A stretch of 64,000 nt of DNA from Candidatus Allochristensenella caecavium (GTDB lineage: Bacteria > Bacillota > Clostridia > Christensenellales > QAND01). The notes under the pieces are model-generated. The model had not been told where the DNA came from, did no database searches, and saw nothing but the letters and a program-made list of their open reading frames with translations. The stretch is taken from the NCBI GenBank assembly GCA_904397865.1, contig CAJFOS010000010.1:1-64000 (forward strand), written 5' to 3'. The position numbers were made by a program, and so were the translations under genes. Positions 54,949 to 63,420 of the stretch are shown piece after piece (position 1 is the stretch's first letter; each line of letters begins with the position of its first letter).

Positions 54949-55818
54949 TTGATGATTAATCCCCATGCCGGAAAGGGGCATGCAAAACATGTCGGGGAAC
55001 AGGTGGAAGCCTATTTGCAGGAAGAGCGAGTTCCCTTTCGCGTGTTCTACACGCAATATAAACAACATGCAATTGCCTTGACACAGCAATGCCTGGATTG
55101 GGGAGCGACACATATTCTGGTGGTCGGCGGCGATGGGACGGCACACGAAGTGGCGCAAAAACTGGTGGGGACTGACACTGTCCTTGGAATCGTACCCGCT
55201 GGTACTGGGAACGATTATGCTCGTACATTCCACTTGCCTGTCCATCCGCAACAGGCTGTTCGAACGGCCTTGCATGGAGCGGTCAAGCGCGTGGATGTCA
55301 TACGAATTAACGATAGTTATTGTTTAAATGTGGCCTCCGTGGGCGTGGACGCACAAACCAATGAAGAAACCAAGCGTTTCAAGGGCATTTTACGTGGAAA
55401 GCTAGCTTATATTGCGGGTGCGCTGTGCGCTATTGTACGGTACCGGCCCTTACCTTTGCAGATTGCGTGGGATGAAAAGCAGGCCGTAGCTCAAGCTGCT
55501 ACAATGTGCGTTGTGGCTAACGGTAAATATTATGGAGGCGGCTTTTATCCCGTCGCGCAGGCGGACCCGGAAAACGGACGCCTGGACGCACTGGTGGTCG
55601 ATGGATTGAAGAAGCGGCAAATTCCCCGTCTTTTTCTCAAATACATGCGCGGTACACATGCGGATTGCAAGGAAGCGCATTTTTATCAATGCCAAAAAAT
55701 GTCTTTGGCTTGTACAGATGCACCCTTATTATTGAATTCCGATGGGGAAAGCTATTATTTAGAACGGTGCGACATCTCCATTGTGCCGCATTGCCTGTCG
55801 CTGGCCGTTCCGGTATAG
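54949..55818 (+). CDS. Diacylglycerol/lipid kinase family protein (YegS/DagK type)
   Basis: About 289-292 aa, DAGK catalytic family. Motifs: MINPHAGKG at the N terminus, VVGGDGTAHEVAQ, PAGTGNDYARTF. It should phosphorylate diacylglycerol or a related lipid at the membrane, returning DAG from envelope synthesis to phosphatidate. Start uncertain: TTG 54949 and ATG 54952 lie 15-18 nt after the AGGTGA site (54928-54933), whereas the rare codon ATC at 54940 lies at the ideal 6 nt and would restore the usual first beta strand (VALMINP). The cca gene follows immediately. Confidence 0.88.
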   Translation: MMINPHAGKGHAKHVGEQVEAYLQEERVPFRVFYTQYKQHAIALTQQCLDWGATHILVVGGDGTAHEVAQKLVGTDTVLGIVPAGTGNDYARTFHLPVHPQQAVRTALHGAVKRVDVIRINDSYCLNVASVGVDAQTNEETKRFKGILRGKLAYIAGALCAIVRYRPLPLQIAWDEKQAVAQAATMCVVANGKYYGGGFYPVAQADPENGRLDALVVDGLKKRQIPRLFLKYMRGTHADCKEAHFYQCQKMSLACTDAPLLLNSDGESYYLERCDISIVPHCLSLAVPV

Positions 55819-55832
55819 GAGGCGAAACGGGT

Positions 55833-57245
55833 TTGATTTGCCCTGTTCTGCCGACGTGGGTCGGCCCGCTTGCACAAGCTTTTGAAGCCGCCGGGCATCC
55901 GCTGTGGATAGTCGGCGGCTTTGTGCGCAATGCCCTGATGGGGTTGCCGGAAAAGACCGATATCGATTGTACGGGCGCCGCATTGCCTGCACAGGCGGCT
56001 GCAATCGCACGGCAGGCGGGTTACCAGGCGGTATCCAAGCATCCGACGCTCGGCACTTTATGCATATCCAATAACGACGGAATGTTGGAATATACGCCTT
56101 TTCGTACAGAATCCTATCCCGCCGGCGGTGCTCACCGTCCGTTGGAGGTACAGTTCACCGATTCCCTTCCGCTGGATGCACAGCGCCGGGATTTTACCAT
56201 CAATGCCATTTATGCACACGCGCGGACGGGCGAACTACAGGACCCGCTAGCAGGGATACCCGATATAGAACACCGCCGGCTGCGCGCCTGTTCGGATGCG
56301 CATATCACTTTAAAGGACGATGCCTTGCGTATATTGCGCATGGCTCGCCTGGCCGGTGAACTACGGTTTGAACCGGAGCACGCGCTCATCGAGGCGGCAC
56401 GCGAATTTGCATGTCAGCTTGATGATTTATCACCTGCGCGCATACAAGGCGAACTACGGCGCATCTGTCTGGCAGACGGTATGTATCCCGCTCAGTCCCC
56501 TGCGGGCCATATGAAAGCGTTGCGGATATTGGAGGCATGCGGCGCACTGCGCATTCTGCTGGCAGAGCTGTACGAAGGTACGGGTATGCGTCAAAATCCC
56601 CTCTATCATCATTATGATGTATTTGAACACAACCTGCACGCCTACCAGGCCGCGCCCTGCCGCATTACGCTACGGTTGGCGGCCCTGCTGCACGATGTGG
56701 GAAAGCCCGCTGCTTATGCCCAGGGCGGAAACATGCACGGACATGAACGCATTGGAGCACAGATGGCGCAGCAGATTCTGCAACGTCTAGGGTTCGACCG
56801 CAAAACAACACAGGCCGTCTGTATGCTGATTGCCCGCCACATGTTTGATTTGGACGGCCGCGCCAAGGTTTCTACCGTAAGAACCCGTTTTGCGCAATGG
56901 GGTTTCGAGTTTGCACAAGATTTGATTGCGTTGCGTAAAAGCGATATCGATGGTTCCGGCACCACGCCCAGCCAAGGCCAAACGGTAGAAAAATGGACGG
57001 CTATTTTACAGACTATGCGCGAAGAAGGCGCGATTGATTCGATGGCAGACATGCAGATTACCGGGGAGCAGATTATGGCATGCTGTCATGTGCCCAGCGG
57101 GCCGGCGGTGGGGCAGATAAAAAAGCGACTGTTTGTGCAGTGCGCGCTGCGGCCGCATCTCAACCGCCCCGAACAGCTGAAGCGGGAGGCCATCCGTCTG
57201 GCGCGGTCGCTGGGGTATACAGACGCCGCACAAAAAGACGGATGA
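55833..57245 (+). CDS. cca: CCA-adding tRNA nucleotidyltransferase
   Basis: Adds or repairs the 3' CCA of tRNAs. 470 aa, class II: N-terminal nucleotidyltransferase fold with IVGGFVRNALMGL and KTDIDCT (metal-binding Asp pair), RRDFTINAIYAH, and an RNA-binding middle domain; a C-terminal HD domain is present with LLHDVGKP and HGHERIGAQMA, giving possible phosphohydrolase activity. The FVRN in place of the usual FVRD is a small change. TTG 55833 is set by AGGAGG at 10 nt; upstream in-frame codons run into the lipid kinase gene. A 196-nt gap follows. Confidence 0.93.
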   Translation: MICPVLPTWVGPLAQAFEAAGHPLWIVGGFVRNALMGLPEKTDIDCTGAALPAQAAAIARQAGYQAVSKHPTLGTLCISNNDGMLEYTPFRTESYPAGGAHRPLEVQFTDSLPLDAQRRDFTINAIYAHARTGELQDPLAGIPDIEHRRLRACSDAHITLKDDALRILRMARLAGELRFEPEHALIEAAREFACQLDDLSPARIQGELRRICLADGMYPAQSPAGHMKALRILEACGALRILLAELYEGTGMRQNPLYHHYDVFEHNLHAYQAAPCRITLRLAALLHDVGKPAAYAQGGNMHGHERIGAQMAQQILQRLGFDRKTTQAVCMLIARHMFDLDGRAKVSTVRTRFAQWGFEFAQDLIALRKSDIDGSGTTPSQGQTVEKWTAILQTMREEGAIDSMADMQITGEQIMACCHVPSGPAVGQIKKRLFVQCALRPHLNRPEQLKREAIRLARSLGYTDAAQKDG

Positions 57246-57345
57246 GTTTACCTGCGACGATGGATTTCGTTCGCAAGATGCAAGCTGTATATTGGATATC
57301 TGCGTAAAAGAAAGCATATGCGAGCAAACAACGGACTGATGGGAT

Positions 57346-57374
57346 TTGCAAAGCCGGCGCGATTCATGTAAAAT
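57346..57374 (+). promoter_or_regulatory. Promoter of the alpha/beta-hydrolase gene
   Basis: TTGCAA (57346-57351), 17-nt spacer, TAAAAT (57369-57374), 67 nt before the start. The remaining part of the gap after cca shows no gene. Confidence 0.55.
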
Positions 57375-57441
57375 AAATTGATACTTTTTCGGACATCTTG
57401 GAAAAATCGGGTACCCGGGCACGAAAGGAGGAGCGGACTCC

Positions 57442-58305
57442 GTGGCCGAACATACACATAAACAACAGTTTATCTACAGTGAGCATACCGGTGAATATGT
57501 GGAAATCCAAGGACTCCGTGTCCATGTGATGGCAGCGGGCGACGGGGACCCTGTGCTCTTGATTCATGGGGTCGGCCAGTCGGCTTACACATGGCGGCGC
57601 AGTTTTGATGAGTTAAGCAAGCATTTTCTGGTTATCGCCGTGGATATGATTGGATACGGTTATTCAGACAAACCAGATTTGACTTATTCGATTGAGGAAA
57701 ACTCCGAATTTTTGCTGGCGCTGCTCAATACATTGCGTATCAAGCAGACGCATTTAGTCGCCATTGGGAGCGGGGCCGTTTATGCGTTGGATTTCATGAT
57801 TCATTACCCTGCGCGTGTTGGCCGGGCGGTATGCTTGGCCCCGGGCGGCGTCACGCCGGATATGCCGGCACTGCTGCGCGCGATGGCATCACCAACGTTT
57901 TCGCGTGTTGCCTCTTGGTTGTTCACGGAAAGACAGGTGCGGCGGATTCTACGCAGCTGCATGTTTGACCAGACATGTCTGGATGAGCGCGATATGGATG
58001 AAATCTATGAAACGCTTGCGCTGCCAGGCAGCAAAGAGGTACTATGCCGGAGCCTGAAAAACTTCCATGAGGAGGAAGTGGTTTCGCGGCTACGGATGGT
58101 GCCGCACGAGGTGCTATACTGCTGGGGAAGTGAAGACCGCTGGCGGCCACTGGACGAGAGTAACCCCTATATCGTTGCGACGCCGGAATCTTCACTGTAT
58201 ATCATGCGAAACTGCGGTCATTTAGCACACGAAGAGAAACCGGAGCGGTTTAACGAGGTCGTGGTCTCTTTTCTCAACGATGGCCTGGTGCCCAATGAAG
58301 TGTAA
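57442..58305 (+). CDS. Alpha/beta-hydrolase fold protein with altered nucleophile elbow
   Basis: 287 aa, soluble. Fold landmarks: VLLIHGVGQSAYTW (oxyanion HG), VAVDMIGYGYSDKP, and catalytic Asp 232 (GSEDRW) and His 260 (NCGHLAHEE). The nucleophile elbow, normally G-x-S-x-G, reads A107-I108-G109-S110-G111: Gly sits at the Ser position and the Ser is one place later. Either the alignment slips by one and Ser 110 acts, or the protein is non-hydrolytic. Substrate unknown. GTG 57442 follows AAAGGAGGAG. Confidence 0.85.
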   Translation: MAEHTHKQQFIYSEHTGEYVEIQGLRVHVMAAGDGDPVLLIHGVGQSAYTWRRSFDELSKHFLVIAVDMIGYGYSDKPDLTYSIEENSEFLLALLNTLRIKQTHLVAIGSGAVYALDFMIHYPARVGRAVCLAPGGVTPDMPALLRAMASPTFSRVASWLFTERQVRRILRSCMFDQTCLDERDMDEIYETLALPGSKEVLCRSLKNFHEEEVVSRLRMVPHEVLYCWGSEDRWRPLDESNPYIVATPESSLYIMRNCGHLAHEEKPERFNEVVVSFLNDGLVPNEV

Positions 58306-58317
58306 AGAACGTTTGCG

Positions 58318-58342
58318 CACCCCGCGATATGCGGGGTGTTTT
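58318..58342 (+). terminator. Terminator of the alpha/beta-hydrolase gene
   Basis: CACCCCGC (58318-58325) pairs with GCGGGGTG (58331-58338), GATAT loop, then TTTT. An outer TTTGCG/CGCAAA pairing extends the stem. Confidence 0.88.
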
Positions 58343-58362
58343 CGCAAAGGAGAGCGAAGCGG

Positions 58363-58539
58363 ATGCAAATTGCATTGAATCAGATTGTACAGTTGAAAAA
58401 AAAGCATCCCTGCGGAGGAACGCGCTGGAAGGTGGTCCGCGTGGGGGCGGATATCAAAATTACCTGCCTGACGTGCCAGCGAACGGTAATGCTGGACCGT
58501 GCGGAATTTGAAAAACGCGTAAAGAAGGTGGAAGAATGA
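58363..58539 (+). CDS. DUF951-family small protein
   Basis: 58 aa basic protein. Contains VQLKKKHPCGGTRW, then VGADIKITCLTCQRTVML; the three cysteines (HPC, CLTC) suggest zinc binding, and DUF951 resembles small SH3-like barrels. In Clostridia it is commonly near rpsF, as here. AAAGGAGAG precedes ATG 58363. Its TGA overlaps the lepB ATG by four bases. Confidence 0.85.
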   Translation: MQIALNQIVQLKKKHPCGGTRWKVVRVGADIKITCLTCQRTVMLDRAEFEKRVKKVEE

Positions 58540-59087
58540 TTGCTTCGCGTAAATCCTATCCCGCCCGCAAGGAAGAACGCGAATACAGGCAATCCTTCCG
58601 TTCTTTTTTCTGGACGATGGCGATTGCGGTGGTGCTGGCGCTTTTACTGCGGATGTTCGTCATCGAAACCATCCGTGTTGAGGGGCCAAGTATGCAGCCA
58701 ACCCTACACACCAACGAGCGAGTATTGATTGAAAAAATTACGCTTCCCTTTTCCATGCCGGAGCGAAACGATATTGTCGTCTGCCAGTTTGAACGGCAGA
58801 GCGAGCCGTTTGTCAAGCGTGTAATCGGCCTGCCGGGAGAAACCATCGAAATCCGCAACGGAGACGTGTATATCAATGGCGCGCCGCTGGAGGAAGATAC
58901 GTATGGCAGCGGAAAACGGCCGCGCGATATGGCCGCGGTAACCATTCCGGAGGACTGCGTGTTTGTGATGGGCGACAACCGTGCCAATTCAGCGGATAGC
59001 TGCGTTTACGGTCCAATTGAAAAATCGCGTATTCGCGGGATTGTGGTGTTACGCTTCTGGCCATTGAATGCAATCACAACGTTTTAA
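58536..59087 (+). CDS. lepB: Signal peptidase I
   Basis: 183 aa membrane protease that removes signal peptides. One N-terminal membrane helix (about 25-42), then Ser 52 in EGPSMQPTL and Lys 94 in FVKRVIGLPGE, the Ser-Lys dyad, and the late GDNRANSADSC motif. Single-helix Gram-positive form. ATGA overlap with the DUF951 gene. It is upstream of the rpsF operon but separated by its promoter. Confidence 0.95.
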   Translation: MIASRKSYPARKEEREYRQSFRSFFWTMAIAVVLALLLRMFVIETIRVEGPSMQPTLHTNERVLIEKITLPFSMPERNDIVVCQFERQSEPFVKRVIGLPGETIEIRNGDVYINGAPLEEDTYGSGKRPRDMAAVTIPEDCVFVMGDNRANSADSCVYGPIEKSRIRGIVVLRFWPLNAITTF

Positions 59088-59117
59088 TCCGTTCTTTCCG
59101 TCCGCGCGATTTTGTTC

Positions 59118-59147
59118 TTGCGGGAAGAAAAGAATGTGTGCTATAAT
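59118..59147 (+). promoter_or_regulatory. rpsF operon promoter
   Basis: TATAAT (59142-59147) with a partial -35 TTGCGG (59118-59123) at 18 nt, 58 nt before the rpsF start. Confidence 0.55.
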
Positions 59148-59204
59148 AATTCGCATTGTTTCCTTGCCCTGCAAAGGGCCAGAGTCCAAAAGGAGGTGAA
59201 CGCC

Positions 59205-59492
59205 GTGAACAATTACGAAGCGATGTACATCATCAATCCGGCGGTGGAAGACGAAGCACGCGCACAACTGGTGGAACGTTTTTCCGCAATCGTGACCGCT
59301 GGCGGCGGCAATGTCGAGAAAATCGATGACTGGGGCAAACGCAAGCTTGCTTATGAAATCGAAGACTTGACCGAAGGCCACTACATTTTGATGACGTTCC
59401 AAAGCAGCCCGGAGCTGCCGCGTGAATTGGAACGCAATTTCAAAATTAATGAAAACATCATGCGTTTCCTGGTCATCCGTAAGGATGCGTAA
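59205..59492 (+). CDS. rpsF: Ribosomal protein S6
   Basis: 95 aa small-subunit protein. Typical YEAMYIINP start, KIDDWGKRKLAYEI middle and YILMTFQS strand, FKINENIMRFLV near the end. GTG 59205 is preceded by AAAGGAGGTG at 6 nt; a longer upstream frame is non-coding. First gene of the standard rpsF-ssb-rpsR operon. Confidence 0.97.
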   Translation: MNNYEAMYIINPAVEDEARAQLVERFSAIVTAGGGNVEKIDDWGKRKLAYEIEDLTEGHYILMTFQSSPELPRELERNFKINENIMRFLVIRKDA

Positions 59493-59518
59493 GGAGCAAA
59501 GAAAGTGGGTGGGTACGT

Positions 59519-59944
59519 ATGAACCGTGCGATTTTGATTGGTAATTTGACCCGTGACCCGGATGTCCGTATGACCAATGGCGGCATTTCGGTGTGCACGT
59601 TTTCCATTGCCGTACAACGGCGCTTTCCAAACCAGCAGGGCGAGCGGCAGGCTGACTTTTTTAACATCGTCTGCTGGCGCGCGTTGGCGGAAAACTGCGG
59701 GAAATACCTGAAAAAAGGCAGCAAGGTTTGCGCAACCGGCCCGATTCAAAACCGCAGCTATGAAGCCAATGACGGCACCAAGCGGTATGTCACGGAAATC
59801 GTGGCGGAGGAAGTGGAATTCCTCGACCGCCCAGGCCAGAACAACGGAGAGCCGCGCAGCCAGGCGCCGCAGGCGTCTGCCCCTTCCTTTGGTTCGGCTT
59901 CCGGATTCGGCGATGCGGTAGAAGATGACGAATTACCCTTCTAA
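59519..59944 (+). CDS. ssb: Single-stranded DNA-binding protein
   Basis: 141 aa OB-fold protein that coats single-stranded DNA. Begins [17 protein letters not shown]; contains [14 protein letters not shown] and [16 protein letters not shown] (cited in part). The acidic tip (VEDDELPF) that recruits partners is intact, joined by a Gln/Pro/Ala-rich linker. The ribosome site is weak (GGGTGGG). It lies between rpsF and rpsR, 26 and 23 nt from them. Confidence 0.97.
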   Translation: MNRAILIGNLTRDPDVRMTNGGISVCTFSIAVQRRFPNQQGERQADFFNIVCWRALAENCGKYLKKGSKVCATGPIQNRSYEANDGTKRYVTEIVAEEVEFLDRPGQNNGEPRSQAPQASAPSFGSASGFGDAVEDDELPF

Positions 59945-59967
59945 AATACGAAAGGACGGTACCGATT

Positions 59968-60216
59968 ATGGAAGAAAGACCGGTAAGAAAACCGCGCCAG
60001 GGCCGTCGCCCCAAGCGTAAGGTTTGCGCATTTTGCGCTGATAAAAACGCGGTGATTGACTACAAGGATGTCAACCGCCTGCGCCGTTATGTATCGGAAC
60101 GCGGAAAGATTTTGCCGCGCCGGATGTCCGGCACGTGCGCCAAACACCAGCGTGAGTTGGCTATGGCCATCAAACGCGCACGCGTAATCGCGCTGCTGCC
60201 ATATGTGCAGGACTGA
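59968..60216 (+). CDS. rpsR: Ribosomal protein S18
   Basis: 82 aa, basic. Contains [17 protein letters not shown] and [15 protein letters not shown]; the CxxC with later Cys-His indicates the zinc-binding form of S18. Start ATG 59968 after AAAGGACGG. Ends the operon, followed by a terminator. Confidence 0.97.
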   Translation: MEERPVRKPRQGRRPKRKVCAFCADKNAVIDYKDVNRLRRYVSERGKILPRRMSGTCAKHQRELAMAIKRARVIALLPYVQD

Positions 60217-60230
60217 CAGACGCATTGTGG

Positions 60231-60259
60231 AACGGTGTCCAAAAGACACCGTTCTTTTA
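60231..60259 (+). terminator. rpsF-ssb-rpsR terminator
   Basis: AACGGTGTC (60231-60239) pairs with GACACCGTT (60245-60253), 5-nt loop, CTTTTAT tail. Confidence 0.9.
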
Positions 60260-60260
60260 T

Positions 60261-60289
60261 TTGCAGGTTTGCGCTGGTTTTGATACACT
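60261..60289 (+). promoter_or_regulatory. Promoter of the solute-binding protein gene
   Basis: TTGCAG (60261-60266), 17-nt spacer, TACACT (60284-60289), directly after the rpsR terminator. Confidence 0.5.
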
Positions 60290-60337
60290 GTTACAAACAT
60301 CGGCCCCTTTGCAGGCCTACACACCGAGGTGACACAT

Positions 60338-61162
60338 TTGCGCGAACGCATCAAGCACATCTTTCACGGACCGCTGGTTTGGCTGCTGGCGGTGGCCGTA
60401 ATTGCTTGTGCAGGCTTTTTTATGGTTGTACAGCTTTCAGGCGGCAGCACAATAAACGTACTGGGAAGCATCCGCGAACGAGGCACGATTCGCATCGGCG
60501 TGCTGGAAGACAACGCACCTTATTGTACGGTGGACGAAGCGGGCAACGCTACCGGTTTTGAAGCGGAACTGGCGATGCAGATAGGACGCGAAATTTTGCA
60601 GGGCGAAGGCGTTCAGTTGGTGCCGCTGAACATCAAAACCACACGGGCGAATCTGGACCAGGAAAATTGTGACCTGTTGGTATCCAAAGTGGTGGTCAAC
60701 GAGACGAACAGCACCAAATATGCCCTTTCCTCCGCGTATGCGCAGGAACCGCTGCAATTGCTGACACGCACTGGGCAGACGATCAACCTGTTGGATGGAA
60801 ATTTAAAAATCGGCGTGATTCCCAGTTCCAATGCCAAAAGCGTGCTGACAACCACACTTACTGGTATGAACAGCCCCGTACAGGTGATGGATATTTCCAG
60901 TTATCCGGACGCGCTGACAGCTTTGCAGAGCCAAAAAATCGATGCATTCTGCGCGGAGGCGAGCGTATTGCGTGCATTGCAGGCGGATGGAATGCAAATT
61001 CAGGATGCGCAGATTGGTTCACTCACTTACGCCATTGCGGTGCGCAGTAATGAAAAAGACTTGGCAGATGCCGTGGAAAAGTGCTTGACGCAGATGCGCA
61101 AAGATGGTACTCTCGATGCGCTATATAATAAATATGCCATTGTTAGGCCTGCCGAAACATAA
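60338..61162 (+). CDS. Membrane-anchored amino-acid-type solute-binding protein
   Basis: About 274 aa, family 3 periplasmic binding protein. N-terminal hydrophobic helix (about 11-34, LVWLLAVAVIACAGFFMVV) without a lipobox or clear cleavage site, so it seems to stay membrane-anchored. Then RERGTIRIGVLEDNAPY, GNATGFEAELAMQIG and KIGVIPSSNAKS match the two-lobed polar amino acid-binding fold; a late ALYNKYAI segment is typical. No permease or ATPase gene is adjacent, so it may work with a remote transporter or as a sensor. TTG 60338 follows GAGGTG at 7 nt; GTG 60329 is an alternative but lies in that site. Confidence 0.85.
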   Translation: MRERIKHIFHGPLVWLLAVAVIACAGFFMVVQLSGGSTINVLGSIRERGTIRIGVLEDNAPYCTVDEAGNATGFEAELAMQIGREILQGEGVQLVPLNIKTTRANLDQENCDLLVSKVVVNETNSTKYALSSAYAQEPLQLLTRTGQTINLLDGNLKIGVIPSSNAKSVLTTTLTGMNSPVQVMDISSYPDALTALQSQKIDAFCAEASVLRALQADGMQIQDAQIGSLTYAIAVRSNEKDLADAVEKCLTQMRKDGTLDALYNKYAIVRPAET

Positions 61163-61197
61163 ACAGCAGGCAGTCCTTGGGTTGAGGAGGAAACACG

Positions 61198-61734
61198 ATG
61201 AATATTTGGCATGATGTGGACCCATCCCGCGTAACGCCGGAACAGTTTGTCGCTGTCATTGAAATTTCCAAAGGCGGAAAGAATAAATATGAGCTGGACA
61301 AACCGACAGGTTTTTTGCGGTTGGACCGCGTGCTGTACACATCCACCCATTATCCGGCGAACTACGGGCTGATTCCGCTGACCTATTCGGAAGACCATGA
61401 CCCGTTGGATGTATTGGTATTCTGTCAGGAACAGCTGGTTCCGCTGTGTTTGGTAGAATGCCGCCCCATTGGCATTATGACGATGATTGACGATGATGAG
61501 ATGGACGAAAAAATCATCGCGGTACCGGTCAATGACCCCGCGATGAGCGATTATTACGATATTGCGCAGCTGCCGTCCCATCATATGGAAGAAATTCGGC
61601 ATTTCTTTGAAGTATACAAAGAATTGGAAGGAAAAAAGACGGTGGTCAAGCGTTTTGACGGCGCAGAGGCCGCTCGGGCATCGATACAAAAAAGCCTGGA
61701 GGCCTATAAGCGATTCCGGGCGCAGGAAAAGTAA
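61198..61734 (+). CDS. ppa: Soluble inorganic pyrophosphatase (family I)
   Basis: 178 aa cytoplasmic Mg2+-dependent pyrophosphatase, hydrolysing PPi from biosynthesis. Signature DHDPLDVLV with metal-binding Asp residues, EISKGGKNKYELDK near the N terminus, RPIGIMTMIDDDEMDEKI. ATG 61198 follows TGAGGAGG. With hppA the window therefore holds both an energy-conserving and an energy-dissipating PPase. A weak hairpin (GCCGTTGCA/TGCAGCGGC, about 61748-61768) follows. Confidence 0.96.
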   Translation: MNIWHDVDPSRVTPEQFVAVIEISKGGKNKYELDKPTGFLRLDRVLYTSTHYPANYGLIPLTYSEDHDPLDVLVFCQEQLVPLCLVECRPIGIMTMIDDDEMDEKIIAVPVNDPAMSDYYDIAQLPSHHMEEIRHFFEVYKELEGKKTVVKRFDGAEAARASIQKSLEAYKRFRAQEK

Positions 61735-61800
61735 ACAAAACATACCTGCCGTTGCATCATGCAGCGGCCTTGTTTTATTCATGAAGGAGCGTGCCTGCCC

Positions 61801-62541
61801 TTGCGCATAACAGCTGAACAACGCGAAAAAAGAAAAAAAAACGTCCGCTGGATTTGTCTAGCGGCGTTTATTGTGGCTGCCATTGCGCTGACTATTGCGT
61901 TTATCCCCGTTTTTCGTTCGCTGGGCAGTGAGCAAGCGCGCCTGCAATTCAAGCAGCATGTTGAACAGCTGGGCATCTGGGGCTGGTTGATGATGCTGGG
62001 CATCCAAGTGTTGCAGGTAATCGTTGCGCTGATTCCAGGCGAGCCGGTGGAAGTGCTCAGCGGCGTGCTATATGGCGGCTGGGGCGGTCTGGCGACGTGT
62101 TTATTGGGCATCAGCATTGGTTCATGGGTCATTTTTTCACTGGTACGCTGGTTTGGGCAGTCGCTCGTCGAAGCGATGCTGGAGAGCGAAAAAATGCAAA
62201 AGCTGTCCTTCCTACGCAAGGAAAAAAACCTGGACATGCTGGTGTTCGTGCTGTTTTTGATTCCCGGCACGCCCAAGGATGCTCTGACGTATTTTGTTCC
62301 GCTGACGCGAATGAAACGCGGACGGTTCATCGTGTTGTCCACGATTGCGCGCATTCCCTCCATCATCACATCTACCTTTGCCGGCCATACGTTGGGGGAC
62401 GGAAACTGGTGGATGACGGCGCTGTTTTTCCTATTGGCTGCAGGATTGGGGATTGCCGGTATCGTGCTGCAAAATCGATTGATGCAGCGCTACCACGCCA
62501 AACATCCCGGTAACAAAAACAAAACAGACCAGATAGGATAA
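61801..62541 (+). CDS. TVP38/TMEM64 (DedA-like) family membrane protein
   Basis: 246 aa integral membrane protein with about five to six helices. Family pattern: IPGEPVEVLSGVLYGGWGG (cited as PGEPVEVLSG), GSWVIFSLVRWFGQ, and FLIPGTPKDALTYFVPLT, the two re-entrant G-[TP] loops. Related proteins translocate phospholipids or move ions; role here unknown. TTG 61801 is read from AAGGAG at 11 nt. A basic, Lys-rich cytoplasmic N terminus (EQREKRKKN) precedes the first helix. Confidence 0.88.
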   Translation: MRITAEQREKRKKNVRWICLAAFIVAAIALTIAFIPVFRSLGSEQARLQFKQHVEQLGIWGWLMMLGIQVLQVIVALIPGEPVEVLSGVLYGGWGGLATCLLGISIGSWVIFSLVRWFGQSLVEAMLESEKMQKLSFLRKEKNLDMLVFVLFLIPGTPKDALTYFVPLTRMKRGRFIVLSTIARIPSIITSTFAGHTLGDGNWWMTALFFLLAAGLGIAGIVLQNRLMQRYHAKHPGNKNKTDQIG

Positions 62542-62628
62542 AATAGGAATAATCCGGGTTGAGAGGATGTCGTCTCCGCACAATACAAAACCGTTGACCG
62601 GGAAAAAATTCCCCTGGCGGCGGCTATG

Positions 62629-63420
62629 TCAAATATGCTGCGGCCGTTTATGGCCCATAAGCAGCAACCAAGTCTGGGTAAAACAGATACCGTTATCCGT
62701 TTGATACGGATAAAAACCCGTTTTTTCACCGCCTTGGCATTCCCTTTCAAAGCGGCGCAATAATTCCTGTTGGACGGCAACGGGCGGTTGGGTGAACGCA
62801 AGCCATTGATGCAACGACGTCTGTTTTATGGTTTGCTTGCATGTTTGCACGTCAACAGAATGCGTGGAAAACAATGCAAGCATTTCTTTTTTGCTCAGAT
62901 TGCGGACATGGGACGGGTCACGCAGCGTCTCCAATGCATCGCGTGTACCGCGCCAGGCATCATCCGTGGCCACCATGTCGATAAGGACCAGCGTGCCGTC
63001 TGGCTTGAGTACACGCGTCATTTGTTCAAACGCACTCTCTATATCCAAAAAATGGTGAAAAGCCAGCCGTGAAAGCACGAGGTCAAATTGGGCGTTGGAA
63101 AAAGGCAGAGCCTGCGCATCTCCTACCACAAAAGCCACGTTATCAAGCGCCCGTTTGGCCGCGGTCTTTTTCCCGACGGCCAGCATGTCCGGCGTCATAT
63201 CCAGGCAGGTTACGTGCTGTACAAAAGGCGCCAGCGCGAGACCGCAGTCACAGGCGCCCGCAGCAACTTCCAACACTCTATCGCTCTTCGACGGGTGCAG
63301 GCAAGACACCATGAAATCCAGATAATCTTTATCAGAAAAATGCAGTGCGCCTTTTTCAAACTGTTTGGACTGACGGGTGAAGGATTGCACGACTGCATGC
63401 GCATTGGCCGACTGCTTCAC
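62629..63420 (-). CDS. Class I SAM-dependent methyltransferase
   Basis: 263 aa. SAM-binding motif I VLEVAAGACDCGLAL, followed by TCLDMTPDMLAVG, GDAQALPFSNAQFDLV (motif II/III) and SRLAFHHF, close to UbiE/methyltransferase 11 proteins. Substrate unknown. GTG 63420 overlaps the ogt stop in a GTGA. It is convergent with the TVP38 gene; no hairpin is seen in the 87-nt gap. Confidence 0.9.
   Translation of the reverse strand: MKQSANAHAVVQSFTRQSKQFEKGALHFSDKDYLDFMVSCLHPSKSDRVLEVAAGACDCGLALAPFVQHVTCLDMTPDMLAVGKKTAAKRALDNVAFVVGDAQALPFSNAQFDLVLSRLAFHHFLDIESAFEQMTRVLKPDGTLVLIDMVATDDAWRGTRDALETLRDPSHVRNLSKKEMLALFSTHSVDVQTCKQTIKQTSLHQWLAFTQPPVAVQQELLRRFERECQGGEKTGFYPYQTDNGICFTQTWLLLMGHKRPQHI

Noticed and set aside
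57242-57307. 21-codon frame overlapping the cca stop in ATGA
   Set aside because: The overlap is tempting, but the peptide is tiny, has no own ribosome site beyond the end of cca and no recognised family.
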